10,484 bases of DNA from an uncultured Porphyromonas sp. (GTDB lineage Bacteria > Bacteroidota > Bacteroidia > Bacteroidales > Porphyromonadaceae): NCBI GenBank assembly GCA_945875135.1, contig CAMCJO010000041.1, positions 1 through 10,484 of the forward strand. The letters run 5' to 3'. The notes below the pieces were generated by a model, which searched no databases, was not told where the DNA came from, and worked only from the letters and a program-made list of their open reading frames with translations. The position numbers and the translations under genes were made by a program. Shown here piece after piece: positions 1-6,783 of the stretch; the stretch's first letter is position 1, and every line of letters starts with the position of its first letter.

Positions 1-36
1 TTCCAACGGTGGAAAATAAAATTTCCAAGGTAGGAA
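1..36. repeat. Two tandem short palindromes at the left edge
   Basis: Two similar 14-bp imperfect palindromes lie 22 bp apart: TTCCAACGGTGGAA at 1-14 and TTCCAAGGTAGGAA at 23-36. Each has the form TTCC-(6 nt)-GGAA. The A/T-rich spacer between them also makes a GGAAA/TTTCC dyad (11-15 with 22-26). They sit upstream of the promoter-like box of the first gene. They could be operator half-sites, part of a longer array cut by the window edge, or the end of an upstream hairpin. The sequence shows the symmetry only; any function is inference. Confidence 0.5.
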
Positions 37-62
37 CTCTTCATCGGATAGCAATATTTTTC

Positions 63-70
63 TAACTTTG
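63..70 (+). promoter_or_regulatory. Bacteroidota-type -7 box upstream of first barrel gene
   Basis: TAACTTTG matches the Bacteroidota sigma-ABfr -7 consensus TAnnTTTG in full. It lies 46 nt before the ATG at 117, leaving a leader of about 40 nt. No convincing TTTG or TTG -33 element is seen about 20 nt upstream, so the call rests on the -7 box and its position. Confidence 0.5.
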
Positions 71-116
71 TCGGAGTAACAAACATCGTTTTAACCAACT
101 CATATCACTACTACCT

Positions 117-1028
117 ATGCAGTATTACTTACGTGCTTCGCTACGAGGAGGTTTGCTGGCAGGTTTGCTTCTTCTCTGTGCCACTAACTGGCTAGAGGCA
201 AATCCCTTAGCGACCCTCGCTCCAGACACAATCATCGAGCGGGATGATTACAAAGTCATTATAGAGTCTAGTAAAGATCAGACCGATGTGACACTCGTCG
301 ACTACAACGAGCGGCATCGTGTGCGCCGTATGGAGACGAACGCTTTCTCGGTAGATCGTGAGTTACGTCAGGTGCTTTCGGGCATGGGTGGTGTATTTGG
401 AGTCTATGATGACAATAGCTTTCGCTGGGGTACGATACGTCTCTTCCCAAAGCTTTACTTCGGCTCGACGATGATGCTGGGAGATGCCTTCGCGCATGCT
501 GCTACCCCTTGTTTCAACCACTATATGGTGGCGCCGATAGGGTATAGGTACTATATCAAGGGGCGCTACTTCGTCGGCTTTGACTTTGCTCTAGAGGGAC
601 GTTCCTACAGCCTACGTGATGGTTACTACTTCACATCAAATAGGGAACTCAACGCACTGAACCAAGACCACTACGATGAGGAGATAGGGCTACGTCAGAG
701 CAAGCTGGTGACACGATACATATCGCTGCCGATCACACTGGGGATGCGCCCGATGATGAGTAGTCGTATGCGCATCGGCATCGAGGTGATCCCACAGATC
801 AAGTACAAGGAGTATGTCATGCACAAGCAGTATGGCAATCGCCACAAGGAGCGCACGATGACAGAGGCTACGCCACCTTTGTCGATGACTTATGGTGCTT
901 TTATCGACTTTAGGCCTATCGGACTATACGTGCACTATACACCTCAGTCGCTACTCCTCGTCAAAGACGCTATGAGCGGGTACAACAACAAGGGCCTCCT
1001 CACAGCTGGACTAAGTATCACCTTCTAA
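117..1028 (+). CDS. Secreted protein, probable outer-membrane beta-barrel
   Basis: A 303-residue protein of unassigned family. Residues 1-28 or so look like a Sec signal peptide: Arg at 6 and 10, a hydrophobic Leu/Gly/Ala core at 11-22, and a likely cleavage after LEA (28) or PLA (32). The Cys at 21 follows Leu, so it does not fit a lipobox. After a polar stretch (about 38-90), the chain alternates aromatic and hydrophobic residues in strand-like blocks, e.g. YRYYIKGRYFVGFDFALEG near 143-161, YISLPITLGM at 201-210 and IGIEVIPQIKY at 220-230. It ends in GLSITF, with the terminal Phe typical of Bam-assembled proteins. It lies 13 nt before a similarly built gene, so the two are probably co-transcribed. 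No cofactor or catalytic motif is visible. An outer-membrane barrel is inferred; a periplasmic beta-rich protein remains possible. Confidence 0.7.
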   Translation: MQYYLRASLRGGLLAGLLLLCATNWLEANPLATLAPDTIIERDDYKVIIESSKDQTDVTLVDYNERHRVRRMETNAFSVDRELRQVLSGMGGVFGVYDDNSFRWGTIRLFPKLYFGSTMMLGDAFAHAATPCFNHYMVAPIGYRYYIKGRYFVGFDFALEGRSYSLRDGYYFTSNRELNALNQDHYDEEIGLRQSKLVTRYISLPITLGMRPMMSSRMRIGIEVIPQIKYKEYVMHKQYGNRHKERTMTEATPPLSMTYGAFIDFRPIGLYVHYTPQSLLLVKDAMSGYNNKGLLTAGLSITF

Positions 1029-1041
1029 TCGCATCGTAACT

Positions 1042-1947
1042 ATGTACTCAAGAGTTTATACATTACCCTTATTTGCACTGGTCACCCTACTGCTCTCTAC
1101 GCTAGGAGCTGCAGGGCAGACAGGGACATCGTGTGATACGATCCAGCTAGCTGACCGCACGGTCTATGTGATGCGAGGTGAGAAAGATACTCAGATAGAG
1201 GTGACGAGCCGACTCCCGAAGGGACAGGAGAAAGAAGTGCCACTCTATATAGATAGGGTATGGACGAGAGGCGGTCGTCAATCTGCTTGGAATCGCTCCC
1301 GAGTCAGTACGGTCCATAAGCAAGACGGACGACCCGTCATCTACAAAAGACTGATGGGAGATTTCTCTTATCACTTTGTAGCCTCCTTCGGCTGGAACCT
1401 CTTTACCGCTCCTGAGTGGGTTGGCAAGCAACGCTTCTGGTGCTCTACTCGTGGAGAATTTGGTGTTTATGGCATCCTTCAGATCGGTCGTAGTCCGTGG
1501 GCTTTCAACGTAGGGACCTCGCTCGTGGCGCGTAACTTTGCCTTTGATAAGAAGTACGCTATGCAGCGTGACGATGAGGGGCTGACTGTCCTAAAGCAGG
1601 AGTCGACAGATATGGTTTACTCACGGACGCAGCTAGGTATCCTTACTATTGAGATGCCCGTAGGTCTGTCGCTCTCGTGGGGTGAGACGAATGCGTGGAG
1701 CTCGCTAGCGGTCGTTCCTAAGATCGTCTGCCTGCAAAACTCTCGTACCCGCTCGCTCGATGAGCGTGTCAATACGCTCGTGGATAATGATCTCAACGTG
1801 CGTCCCTTCGGAGTCGATCTGCGTGGCGAGATAGGGTACGGCTTCTTCGGACTCTTCGGACAGATTAGCCTGCTCAGTACCATGCCGTCAGCACAGGCTG
1901 AGGTTAACACGCGAGACTACTCGATAGGAATCGTGGCCCGCTTCTAG
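1042..1947 (+). CDS. Secreted protein, probable outer-membrane beta-barrel, paralogue-like
   Basis: A 301-residue protein with a signal peptide at about 1-25 (Arg4, hydrophobic 7-22, cleavage near LGAAG). The mature part starts with a polar segment containing CDTIQLADRTVYV (31-43), placed like DTIIERDDYKVII in the upstream gene. Strand-like blocks follow, e.g. GEFGVYGILQIG (138-149), AFNVGTSLVARNFAF (154-168) and IEMPVGLSLSW (203-213). The C-terminus is YSIGIVARF, again with a terminal Phe. Length, layout and the LP/MP-x-x-L plus VxPxI segments resemble the preceding protein, which suggests an old tandem duplication with strong divergence. It is followed 46 nt downstream by a strong intrinsic terminator, so the pair forms its own unit. 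The exact family is not recognised. A role in the outer membrane is inferred from signal peptide, strand pattern and C-terminal Phe only. Confidence 0.7.
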   Translation: MYSRVYTLPLFALVTLLLSTLGAAGQTGTSCDTIQLADRTVYVMRGEKDTQIEVTSRLPKGQEKEVPLYIDRVWTRGGRQSAWNRSRVSTVHKQDGRPVIYKRLMGDFSYHFVASFGWNLFTAPEWVGKQRFWCSTRGEFGVYGILQIGRSPWAFNVGTSLVARNFAFDKKYAMQRDDEGLTVLKQESTDMVYSRTQLGILTIEMPVGLSLSWGETNAWSSLAVVPKIVCLQNSRTRSLDERVNTLVDNDLNVRPFGVDLRGEIGYGFFGLFGQISLLSTMPSAQAEVNTRDYSIGIVARF

Positions 1948-1993
1948 AGGAAGGGCACTGACGCGCTATCAGATACTCTATTCCCCCTAAATT

Positions 1994-2029
1994 GCGGGTA
2001 GTACTCAGACGAGTGCTACCCGCTTTTTT
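1994..2029 (+). terminator. Intrinsic terminator after the barrel gene pair
   Basis: GCGGGTAGTACTC (1994-2006) pairs with GAGTGCTACCCGC (2011-2023) to form a 13-bp stem. It has one T-G wobble and a 4-nt AGAC loop. Six T residues follow at 2024-2029. This is a textbook Rho-independent terminator and separates the barrel genes from the GSCFA-murF/alr unit. Confidence 0.93.
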
Positions 2030-2030
2030 G

Positions 2031-2038
2031 TACCTTTG
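2031..2038 (+). promoter_or_regulatory. Bacteroidota-type -7 box for GSCFA-murF/alr
   Basis: TACCTTTG fits TAnnTTTG exactly and lies 30 nt before the ATG at 2069, giving a predicted leader of roughly 25 nt. Any -33 element would fall inside the terminator stem just upstream, where no TTTG is seen. Support comes from the -7 match and the position directly after a terminator. Confidence 0.5.
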
Positions 2039-2068
2039 TGGTGGCTCTGCGCCTTGATACTTCACTAG

Positions 2069-3070
2069 ATGCTCACCTCACCATCCATACAGTGGTTCAC
2101 ACCGATCGAGATAGCTCCTGTACCGACAGCTATAGCGGGGCGATATGGGGATCGTGTCTTGACACTTGGCTCCTGCTTTAGTGAGCATATAGGCGAGCGT
2201 ATGAGACATCTTGGGTATGACGTACTGGTCAATCCTTATGGTACGCTCTACAATCCGATCAGCATCTGCGATACGCTAGAGGATTTGCTCCGCGATGAGC
2301 AGCACCGACCCGACTACACTCCTTATATTATAGAGCGCGACGGTCTCTACTATAGTCTGCGCCACCATAGTGCGATCTATGGCGAGAGCCTCGAGGAGGC
2401 GCGTGAGGCGACTGCCCAGCTCTGGCATACGGCTCACAATCGACTCGCGGAGGCAGACTGGCTCTGGATCACCCTAGGCACGACACAAGTCTACTACTTG
2501 GCAGAGGATGGCCGTGCCGTGGCAAATTGCCAGCAACTGCCCGCTCGTCTTTTCGACAGACGGGACCTTTCACTAGAACTACTTCAGGAGCGTATGCTTG
2601 CGACGCTCTCTCAGCTTCTCGCAAAGCATCCGCTGCAAGTGGTTCTGACGGTTAGTCCCGTGCGCTACTTACAAGACGGCTTGGCGGAGAGTAACTTGTC
2701 AAAGAGCAAGCTTCGTATCCTCTGCGACACGCTCTGTCGTGAGCTACCCGCCTGTCACTACTTCCCCGCTTATGAGATCCTGCATGACGAACTGAGGGAC
2801 TATCGCTTTTACGCTAGTGACTTGACCCACCCCTCTGAAGAGGCGATCGACTATATCGCAGATCACTTCGTTGCATACTGGGCAAGCCAAGAGTCGCGTG
2901 AGGTGGAGATGCGTCAGGCGGCTCAGCGTCTGCGTAAGCTCTCACAGCATCGCCCTAAGACTCCGCATGGGGCCGAGCGACTAGAGGCACAGATAGCTGA
3001 GCGCATAGCACATTACCAGGAGCAATATGGTGAGACGCTCTGCATACCCTCCATCATCGAATCATTATGA
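2069..3070 (+). CDS. GSCFA-domain protein (SGNH-hydrolase-like)
   Basis: A 333-residue protein carrying the signature of the GSCFA family, which is named after such a motif. LTLGSCFSEHIGERM occurs at 31-45, with GSC at 34-36 in the place of the GDS nucleophile block of SGNH hydrolases. The late block SDLTHPSEEAIDY (250-262) supplies Asp251 and His254, fitting the SGNH Asp-x-x-His dyad. Other family-like stretches are NPYGTLYNPISI (55-66), WITLGTTQVYY (133-143) and LTVSPVRYLQDG (193-204). No signal peptide or membrane segment is seen, so it is probably cytoplasmic. The ATG is chosen because it leaves about 30 residues before the motif and follows a promoter-like box. It lies 19 nt upstream of the MurF-Alr gene and is likely co-transcribed with it. 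An esterase or acyl-transfer role in envelope metabolism is inference; the substrate is unknown. Confidence 0.88.
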   Translation: MLTSPSIQWFTPIEIAPVPTAIAGRYGDRVLTLGSCFSEHIGERMRHLGYDVLVNPYGTLYNPISICDTLEDLLRDEQHRPDYTPYIIERDGLYYSLRHHSAIYGESLEEAREATAQLWHTAHNRLAEADWLWITLGTTQVYYLAEDGRAVANCQQLPARLFDRRDLSLELLQERMLATLSQLLAKHPLQVVLTVSPVRYLQDGLAESNLSKSKLRILCDTLCRELPACHYFPAYEILHDELRDYRFYASDLTHPSEEAIDYIADHFVAYWASQESREVEMRQAAQRLRKLSQHRPKTPHGAERLEAQIAERIAHYQEQYGETLCIPSIIESL

Positions 3071-3089
3071 CCCCTATTAAACAACTATA

Positions 3090-5597
3090 ATGTCTACACT
3101 GCAAAACATCCTTGAGTACCTTCGTCCTATCCAGACACATCTCGTCGATGAGCGTCCTATACGGCATATCCTGACCGATAGCCGTAAGCTCACCTCACCG
3201 AGTGACAGTCTCTTTTTCGCTATGCGTACCGCCTCGGGCGACGGGCATAAATATATTCCCCAGCTCTATGAGCATGGAGTGCGTGCCTTCTTCATCTGCG
3301 AGCCTATCGAGCCCTACGTGGAGCGCTATCCTGATGCCAATATCGTGCAGGTACAGGAGACGCTCCGTGCGCTGCAGCAGATCGCTAGCCACTGGCGTAT
3401 GCGCTACGACTACCCAGTCATCGGCATCACGGGGAGCAATGGTAAGACGGTCGTCAAGGAGTTTCTCTACCACCTCCTCTCAGGCTGCTATCGCATCGTA
3501 CGCTCGCCAAAGAGCTACAACTCGCAGCTCGGCGTGCCGCTCTCGATACTTAATATGGAGGAGGAGCATACGCTCGCTATCTTTGAGGCGGGGATCTCGA
3601 TGCCGATGGAGATGCTACGCCTTCAGCGCATCATACGGCCGACGCTCGGTATCTTGACCAACATTGGGGCTGCGCATCAAGAGAACTTCGTCTCGCTCAA
3701 TCAGAAGATCGAGGAAAAGCTCCAGCTCTTTGTCGATGCTGACCACTTTGTCTACGATGCCGACAGTGATGAGATACAGCGAGGGATTGACAACCTAGGC
3801 CTTTCGGACAAAGCTATCGGCTGGAGCCTTACCCCAGGCAAAGCTTACTACCACGTCTCCTACAGCAACTCAGGGGATGGCTCTACAACCATCACAGCTC
3901 AGCATGCGGACGAGAGCAGCACGGTAACGATTCCTTTTGCGGATCAAGCCTCCATACAAAACGCTACCCACTGTCTCTGTCTCATTGGTCTCCTGCCACT
4001 CACTACGGCTCAGCGCCAGGCGGTGCTGGCGCGCTTTGCGACGCTGGAGGCGATCGAGATGAGACTAGAGGTCAAGGAGGGGCAGGCAGGCAATCGACTG
4101 ATCAACGATGCGTACAATAACGACATCAATTCGCTACGTATCGCGCTAGATTTTCAGAAGCAGCGCACTGCCACTCCGCATCAGCAGGCGGTGATTATCC
4201 TCTCCGATATCCTACAGAGTGCTCAGCTACCACGAGACCTTTACAAGCAGGTGGGGGAGATGATCGCACAGTATCCGCATACGCTCTTCATCGGTGTGGG
4301 ACGCGAGCTGTGCAACTATCAGGACTACTTCCAGAGGAGTGGGGAAGGGAAGACCGCCTTCTACGAGACGACTGACCAGCTCCTCGCCGATGACCTACTC
4401 GGCACCATCAGCCATGCGGAGATCTTGGTCAAGGGAGCCAGACAGTTTCAGTTCGAGCGTATCGTACAGCACCTAGCCAAGCAGGTGCACGAGACCACAC
4501 TAGAGATAGATCTAGAGGCTTTGGTGAGCAATCTGAAGAGCTACAAGGCACTCCTCTCACCTGAGACACGTATCATCGTTATGGCCAAGGCGCAGGGCTA
4601 TGGTATCGGAGCATACGAGCTGGCTAAGGCTCTGGAGCAGCAAGACCTCGCAGCACTGGCGGTGGCACTAGCTGATGAGGGCAAGGAGCTACGCAGCAAA
4701 GGGATCCTCTTGCCGATCATTGTGATGAACCCCGAGGTAGAGGCCTTTGAGGTGATGACGCAGAGTCGCCTGGAGCCTGAGATCTACAATGAGCGCATAC
4801 TTCGTGAGTTTGCCCGTCATGTGGAGCGTCAGGGGCTGAGCCACTATCCCGTTCATATCGAGCTAGACACCGGTATGCACCGTACTGGTTTCACACCAGA
4901 TAGAGCGACCCTAGAGCACCTGGCTCAGACACTCCGCGAGGTGGAGCCGTTGATACGGGTGCAGAGCATCTTTACGCACTTAGCCGCTGCTGATGAGCCG
5001 ACGATGAGCGACTTTACGGAGCGACAGTTTGCCCTCTATGACGAGGGTGCCGACTACCTGACGAGTCAGCTCTCTTATCGTCCTCTGCGTCACGTCCAAA
5101 ACACTGCGGGCATCGAGCGATACAATCATCATCACTACGACATGGCGCGTCTGGGAGTAGGGCTCTATGGTATTAGTGCTACGGGTAGTCTCACCCTCGA
5201 GCCAGTCGCTAAGCTGCGCACCACGCTCCTACAGATCAAGACGATCCCTGACGGGGAGACTATCGGCTACGGACGACGTGGTCAGGTCGCTCCTGGCGGG
5301 CAGATCGGTATCATACCGATTGGCTATGCCGATGGCTATGACCGACGCTTTAGCTGTGGCGTGGGGAGCGTTATGATCCACGACACGCTCTGTCCGATCG
5401 TGGGCAACGTCTGTATGGACACTTGCATGGTCGACCTCACGGCACTCCAAGGCAAGGTCGCAGAGGGTGACGAGGTGATCATCTTCGGTGTGCCAGGCTT
5501 GCAGGTGAGTGATCTCGCAGAGCGCATCGGCACCATACCGTACGAAGTGATTTCCAAGCTCTCACCACGTATCAAGCGCACTTACTACAAGAGTTAA
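3090..5597 (+). CDS. murF-alr: Bifunctional MurF ligase / alanine racemase
   Basis: An 835-residue fusion. The N-terminal half (about 1-465) is UDP-N-acetylmuramoyl-tripeptide:D-alanyl-D-alanine ligase. It has ILTDSRKL near 27-34, the ATP-binding GITGSNGKT at 112-120, EAGISMP at 166-172, TNIGAAHQENF at 190-200 and INDAYNNDINSLRIAL at 338-353, a variant of the MurF DxYNANP motif. The C-terminal half (about 468-835) is a PLP-dependent alanine racemase. The PLP lysine is Lys500 in MAKAQGYGIG, the probable catalytic Tyr is Tyr727 in GYGRRG, and family blocks MARLGVGLYG (685-694), IPIGYADGYDRRFS (742-755) and PIVGNVCMDTCMVDL (769-783) follow. The chain should therefore interconvert L- and D-alanine and add D-Ala-D-Ala to the murein precursor in the cytoplasm. 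MurF-Alr fusion is known in Bacteroidota. The lysine motif differs from the common KANAYGHG. The frame is intact across both halves. Confidence 0.95.
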   Translation: MSTLQNILEYLRPIQTHLVDERPIRHILTDSRKLTSPSDSLFFAMRTASGDGHKYIPQLYEHGVRAFFICEPIEPYVERYPDANIVQVQETLRALQQIASHWRMRYDYPVIGITGSNGKTVVKEFLYHLLSGCYRIVRSPKSYNSQLGVPLSILNMEEEHTLAIFEAGISMPMEMLRLQRIIRPTLGILTNIGAAHQENFVSLNQKIEEKLQLFVDADHFVYDADSDEIQRGIDNLGLSDKAIGWSLTPGKAYYHVSYSNSGDGSTTITAQHADESSTVTIPFADQASIQNATHCLCLIGLLPLTTAQRQAVLARFATLEAIEMRLEVKEGQAGNRLINDAYNNDINSLRIALDFQKQRTATPHQQAVIILSDILQSAQLPRDLYKQVGEMIAQYPHTLFIGVGRELCNYQDYFQRSGEGKTAFYETTDQLLADDLLGTISHAEILVKGARQFQFERIVQHLAKQVHETTLEIDLEALVSNLKSYKALLSPETRIIVMAKAQGYGIGAYELAKALEQQDLAALAVALADEGKELRSKGILLPIIVMNPEVEAFEVMTQSRLEPEIYNERILREFARHVERQGLSHYPVHIELDTGMHRTGFTPDRATLEHLAQTLREVEPLIRVQSIFTHLAAADEPTMSDFTERQFALYDEGADYLTSQLSYRPLRHVQNTAGIERYNHHHYDMARLGVGLYGISATGSLTLEPVAKLRTTLLQIKTIPDGETIGYGRRGQVAPGGQIGIIPIGYADGYDRRFSCGVGSVMIHDTLCPIVGNVCMDTCMVDLTALQGKVAEGDEVIIFGVPGLQVSDLAERIGTIPYEVISKLSPRIKRTYYKS

Positions 5598-5630
5598 CGC
5601 ACATTTTAGTACTATTTCCTCTTGAAAAGC

Positions 5631-5661
5631 TTGACAGGACTTCAAATAATCAGTAACTTAG
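5631..5661 (+). promoter_or_regulatory. Promoter of the histidine-degradation cluster
   Basis: TTGACA at 5631-5636 is followed 17 nt later by TAACTTAG at 5654-5661, a one-mismatch TAnnTTTG box. Counted from the TTG, the spacer is 20 nt, as expected for the Bacteroidota -33/-7 promoter. Transcription would start near 5668, giving a leader of about 67 nt before the ATG at 5735. No clear terminator for murF-alr is seen between 5598 and 5630, so read-through is possible. Confidence 0.6.
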
Positions 5662-5734
5662 CGGAATGTTTGAGGAGACCTATCGAAAAGGCTTACCAAG
5701 ATATCAATACACAACACTATAAATAGATAATACT

Positions 5735-6640
5735 ATGGCTATCCAGACAAAGATCGTAGAGTGTGTCCCCAACTTTAGCGAGGGACGCGACAAAGCAAAG
5801 ATTGAGCAGATCGTACAACCCTTTAGAGAGACCAAGGGCGTCAAGCTCCTAGACTACAGCAATGACGAGGATCACAACCGTTGCGTGGTGACCGTCATGG
5901 GCGAGCCTGAGGCTGTCCGCAAGTCTGTCATCGCGGCTGTCGAGATCGCTGTCAAGGTGATCGACATGACCAAGCATGAGGGTCAGCACCCACGTATGGG
6001 AGCTGTCGACGTTATCCCCTTTATCCCCATTCGCAATATGGAGATGGAGGAGGCTATCGAGCTCTCTAAGGAGGTCGGTAAGGAGATCGGTGAGCGCATC
6101 GGTGTGCCCGTCTTCCTCTATGAGAAGAGTGCTACAGCTCCTCATCGTGAGAACCTCGCTAAGATCCGCAAGGGACAATTCGAGGGTATGGCTGAGAAGA
6201 TCCACGAGGATGAGTGGCACCCAGACTTCGGTCCAGCTGATATTCACCCCACAGCAGGTGTCGTAGCTGTCGGTGCTCGTATGCCACTTGTTGCTTACAA
6301 TGTCAACCTCAACACTGCAGACCTCTCTATCGCTGATGCAATTGCTAAGAAGGTACGTCACATCGGTGGCGGTCTGCGCTTCTGCAAGGCTATGGGCGTA
6401 GAGCTGACAGACCGACACATCACGCAGGTCTCTATGAACCTTACCGACTACACCAAGACTGCCGTCTATCGTGCTCACGAGATGGTACGTATGGAGGCTC
6501 GTCGCTACGGTGTCGAGATCGTTGGCGCTGAGGTCATCGGCCTCGTACCTATGAAGGCTCTCATCGACTGCGCTGAGTACTACCTCGGCATCGAAAACTT
6601 CTGCGAGACCCAGATCCTGGAGCTCCGCATGATGGAGTAG
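5735..6640 (+). CDS. ftcD: Glutamate formimidoyltransferase
   Basis: A 301-residue stand-alone formiminotransferase, the size of the N-terminal transferase part of mammalian FTCD. It transfers the formimino group from N-formimino-L-glutamate to tetrahydrofolate, giving glutamate and 5-formimino-THF, the last carbon-skeleton step of this histidine pathway. The start IVECVPNFSEGRD (7-19) is the family hallmark. LLDYSNDEDHNRCVVTVMG (38-56) and HEGQHPRMGAVDVIPFIPI (81-99), with the conserved HPRMGA active-site segment, follow. IHPTAGVVAVGARMPLVAYN and IGGGLRF in the second half also fit the family. The C-terminal cyclodeaminase domain of the animal enzyme is absent here and encoded separately two genes downstream (8118-8753). 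No export signal, so cytoplasmic. The ATG leaves six residues before the conserved start and is preceded by an A/T-rich leader without a Shine-Dalgarno. Confidence 0.95.
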   Translation: MAIQTKIVECVPNFSEGRDKAKIEQIVQPFRETKGVKLLDYSNDEDHNRCVVTVMGEPEAVRKSVIAAVEIAVKVIDMTKHEGQHPRMGAVDVIPFIPIRNMEMEEAIELSKEVGKEIGERIGVPVFLYEKSATAPHRENLAKIRKGQFEGMAEKIHEDEWHPDFGPADIHPTAGVVAVGARMPLVAYNVNLNTADLSIADAIAKKVRHIGGGLRFCKAMGVELTDRHITQVSMNLTDYTKTAVYRAHEMVRMEARRYGVEIVGAEVIGLVPMKALIDCAEYYLGIENFCETQILELRMME

Positions 6641-6663
6641 TCCGAAGAGAACGTTTTACCAAC

Positions 6664-6760
6664 TAGAGAGTAGAGTCTCTAGGATAGCTAGTCTCCCTAG
6701 TACAACTAGTATCACTAGGGGCACTAGTATACCTAGAAAGCCTAGAAACTCTACTCTCTA
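6664..6760. repeat. Long interrupted dyad between ftcD and hutI
   Basis: Perfect 13-bp outer arms are TAGAGAGTAGAGT (6664-6676) and ACTCTACTCTCTA (6748-6760). Moving inward, further paired segments are 6678-6683 with 6741-6746, 6688-6691 with 6733-6736, 6697-6701 with 6723-6727, and 6706-6710 with 6714-6718. The centre is at 6712, which is also the exact centre of the CTAG array. In mRNA this would fold into one tall hairpin with regularly spaced internal loops, just before hutI. It has no trailing T-run, so it is not a standard terminator. An mRNA-processing, stability or attenuation element is possible. Confidence 0.8.
6679..6745. repeat. Phased CTAG array, 9-bp period, eight copies
   Basis: CTAG begins at 6679, 6688, 6697, 6706, 6715, 6724, 6733 and 6742, an exact 9-bp period with variable 5-nt spacers. 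A degenerate unit (GTAG) sits in phase at 6670, and a ninth CTAG at 6663 is out of phase. Only the self-complementary core is conserved, so the periodicity looks selected or generated by a defined mechanism rather than by recent unit duplication. CTAG also occurs inside genes in this window, but I see no comparable phasing there. Confidence 0.9.
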
Positions 6761-6783
6761 ACCTCTAACTTCTAAAGTCTAAT
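6749..6783 (+). repeat. Five tandem 7-mers running into the hutI start codon
   Basis: Consecutive units are CTCTACT, CTCTAAC, CTCTAAC, TTCTAAA and GTCTAAT, with consensus NTCTAAN and a strict 7-bp period. The last unit supplies the first two bases of the hutI ATG (6782-6784). The first two units overlap the right arm of the upstream dyad. This pyrimidine-rich leader occupies the place of a ribosome-binding site, and no Shine-Dalgarno is present. Confidence 0.75.

Noticed and set aside
177..179. Lipoprotein attachment cysteine (Cys21) in the first barrel gene.
   Set aside because: It is preceded by Leu at -1, not Gly, Ala or Ser, so it does not fit a lipobox. A signal-peptidase I site follows at about residue 28.
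3202..3657. A 151-codon + strand frame inside murF-alr.
   Set aside because: The product is Arg/Ser-rich with no motif and overlaps the MurF ATP-binding region in another frame. It is a shadow of the real gene.
5849..6478. A 209-codon open frame on the minus strand opposite ftcD.
   Set aside because: It lies wholly within a gene with clear family motifs. The open antisense frame follows from that gene's biased codon use, and its predicted protein is Asp/Ser/Leu/Val-rich without a domain or promoter.
6679..6745. The CTAG array as a CRISPR or iteron array.
   Set aside because: The conserved core is only 4 bp in a 9-bp unit, too short for CRISPR repeats. No cas or replication-initiator gene is nearby.
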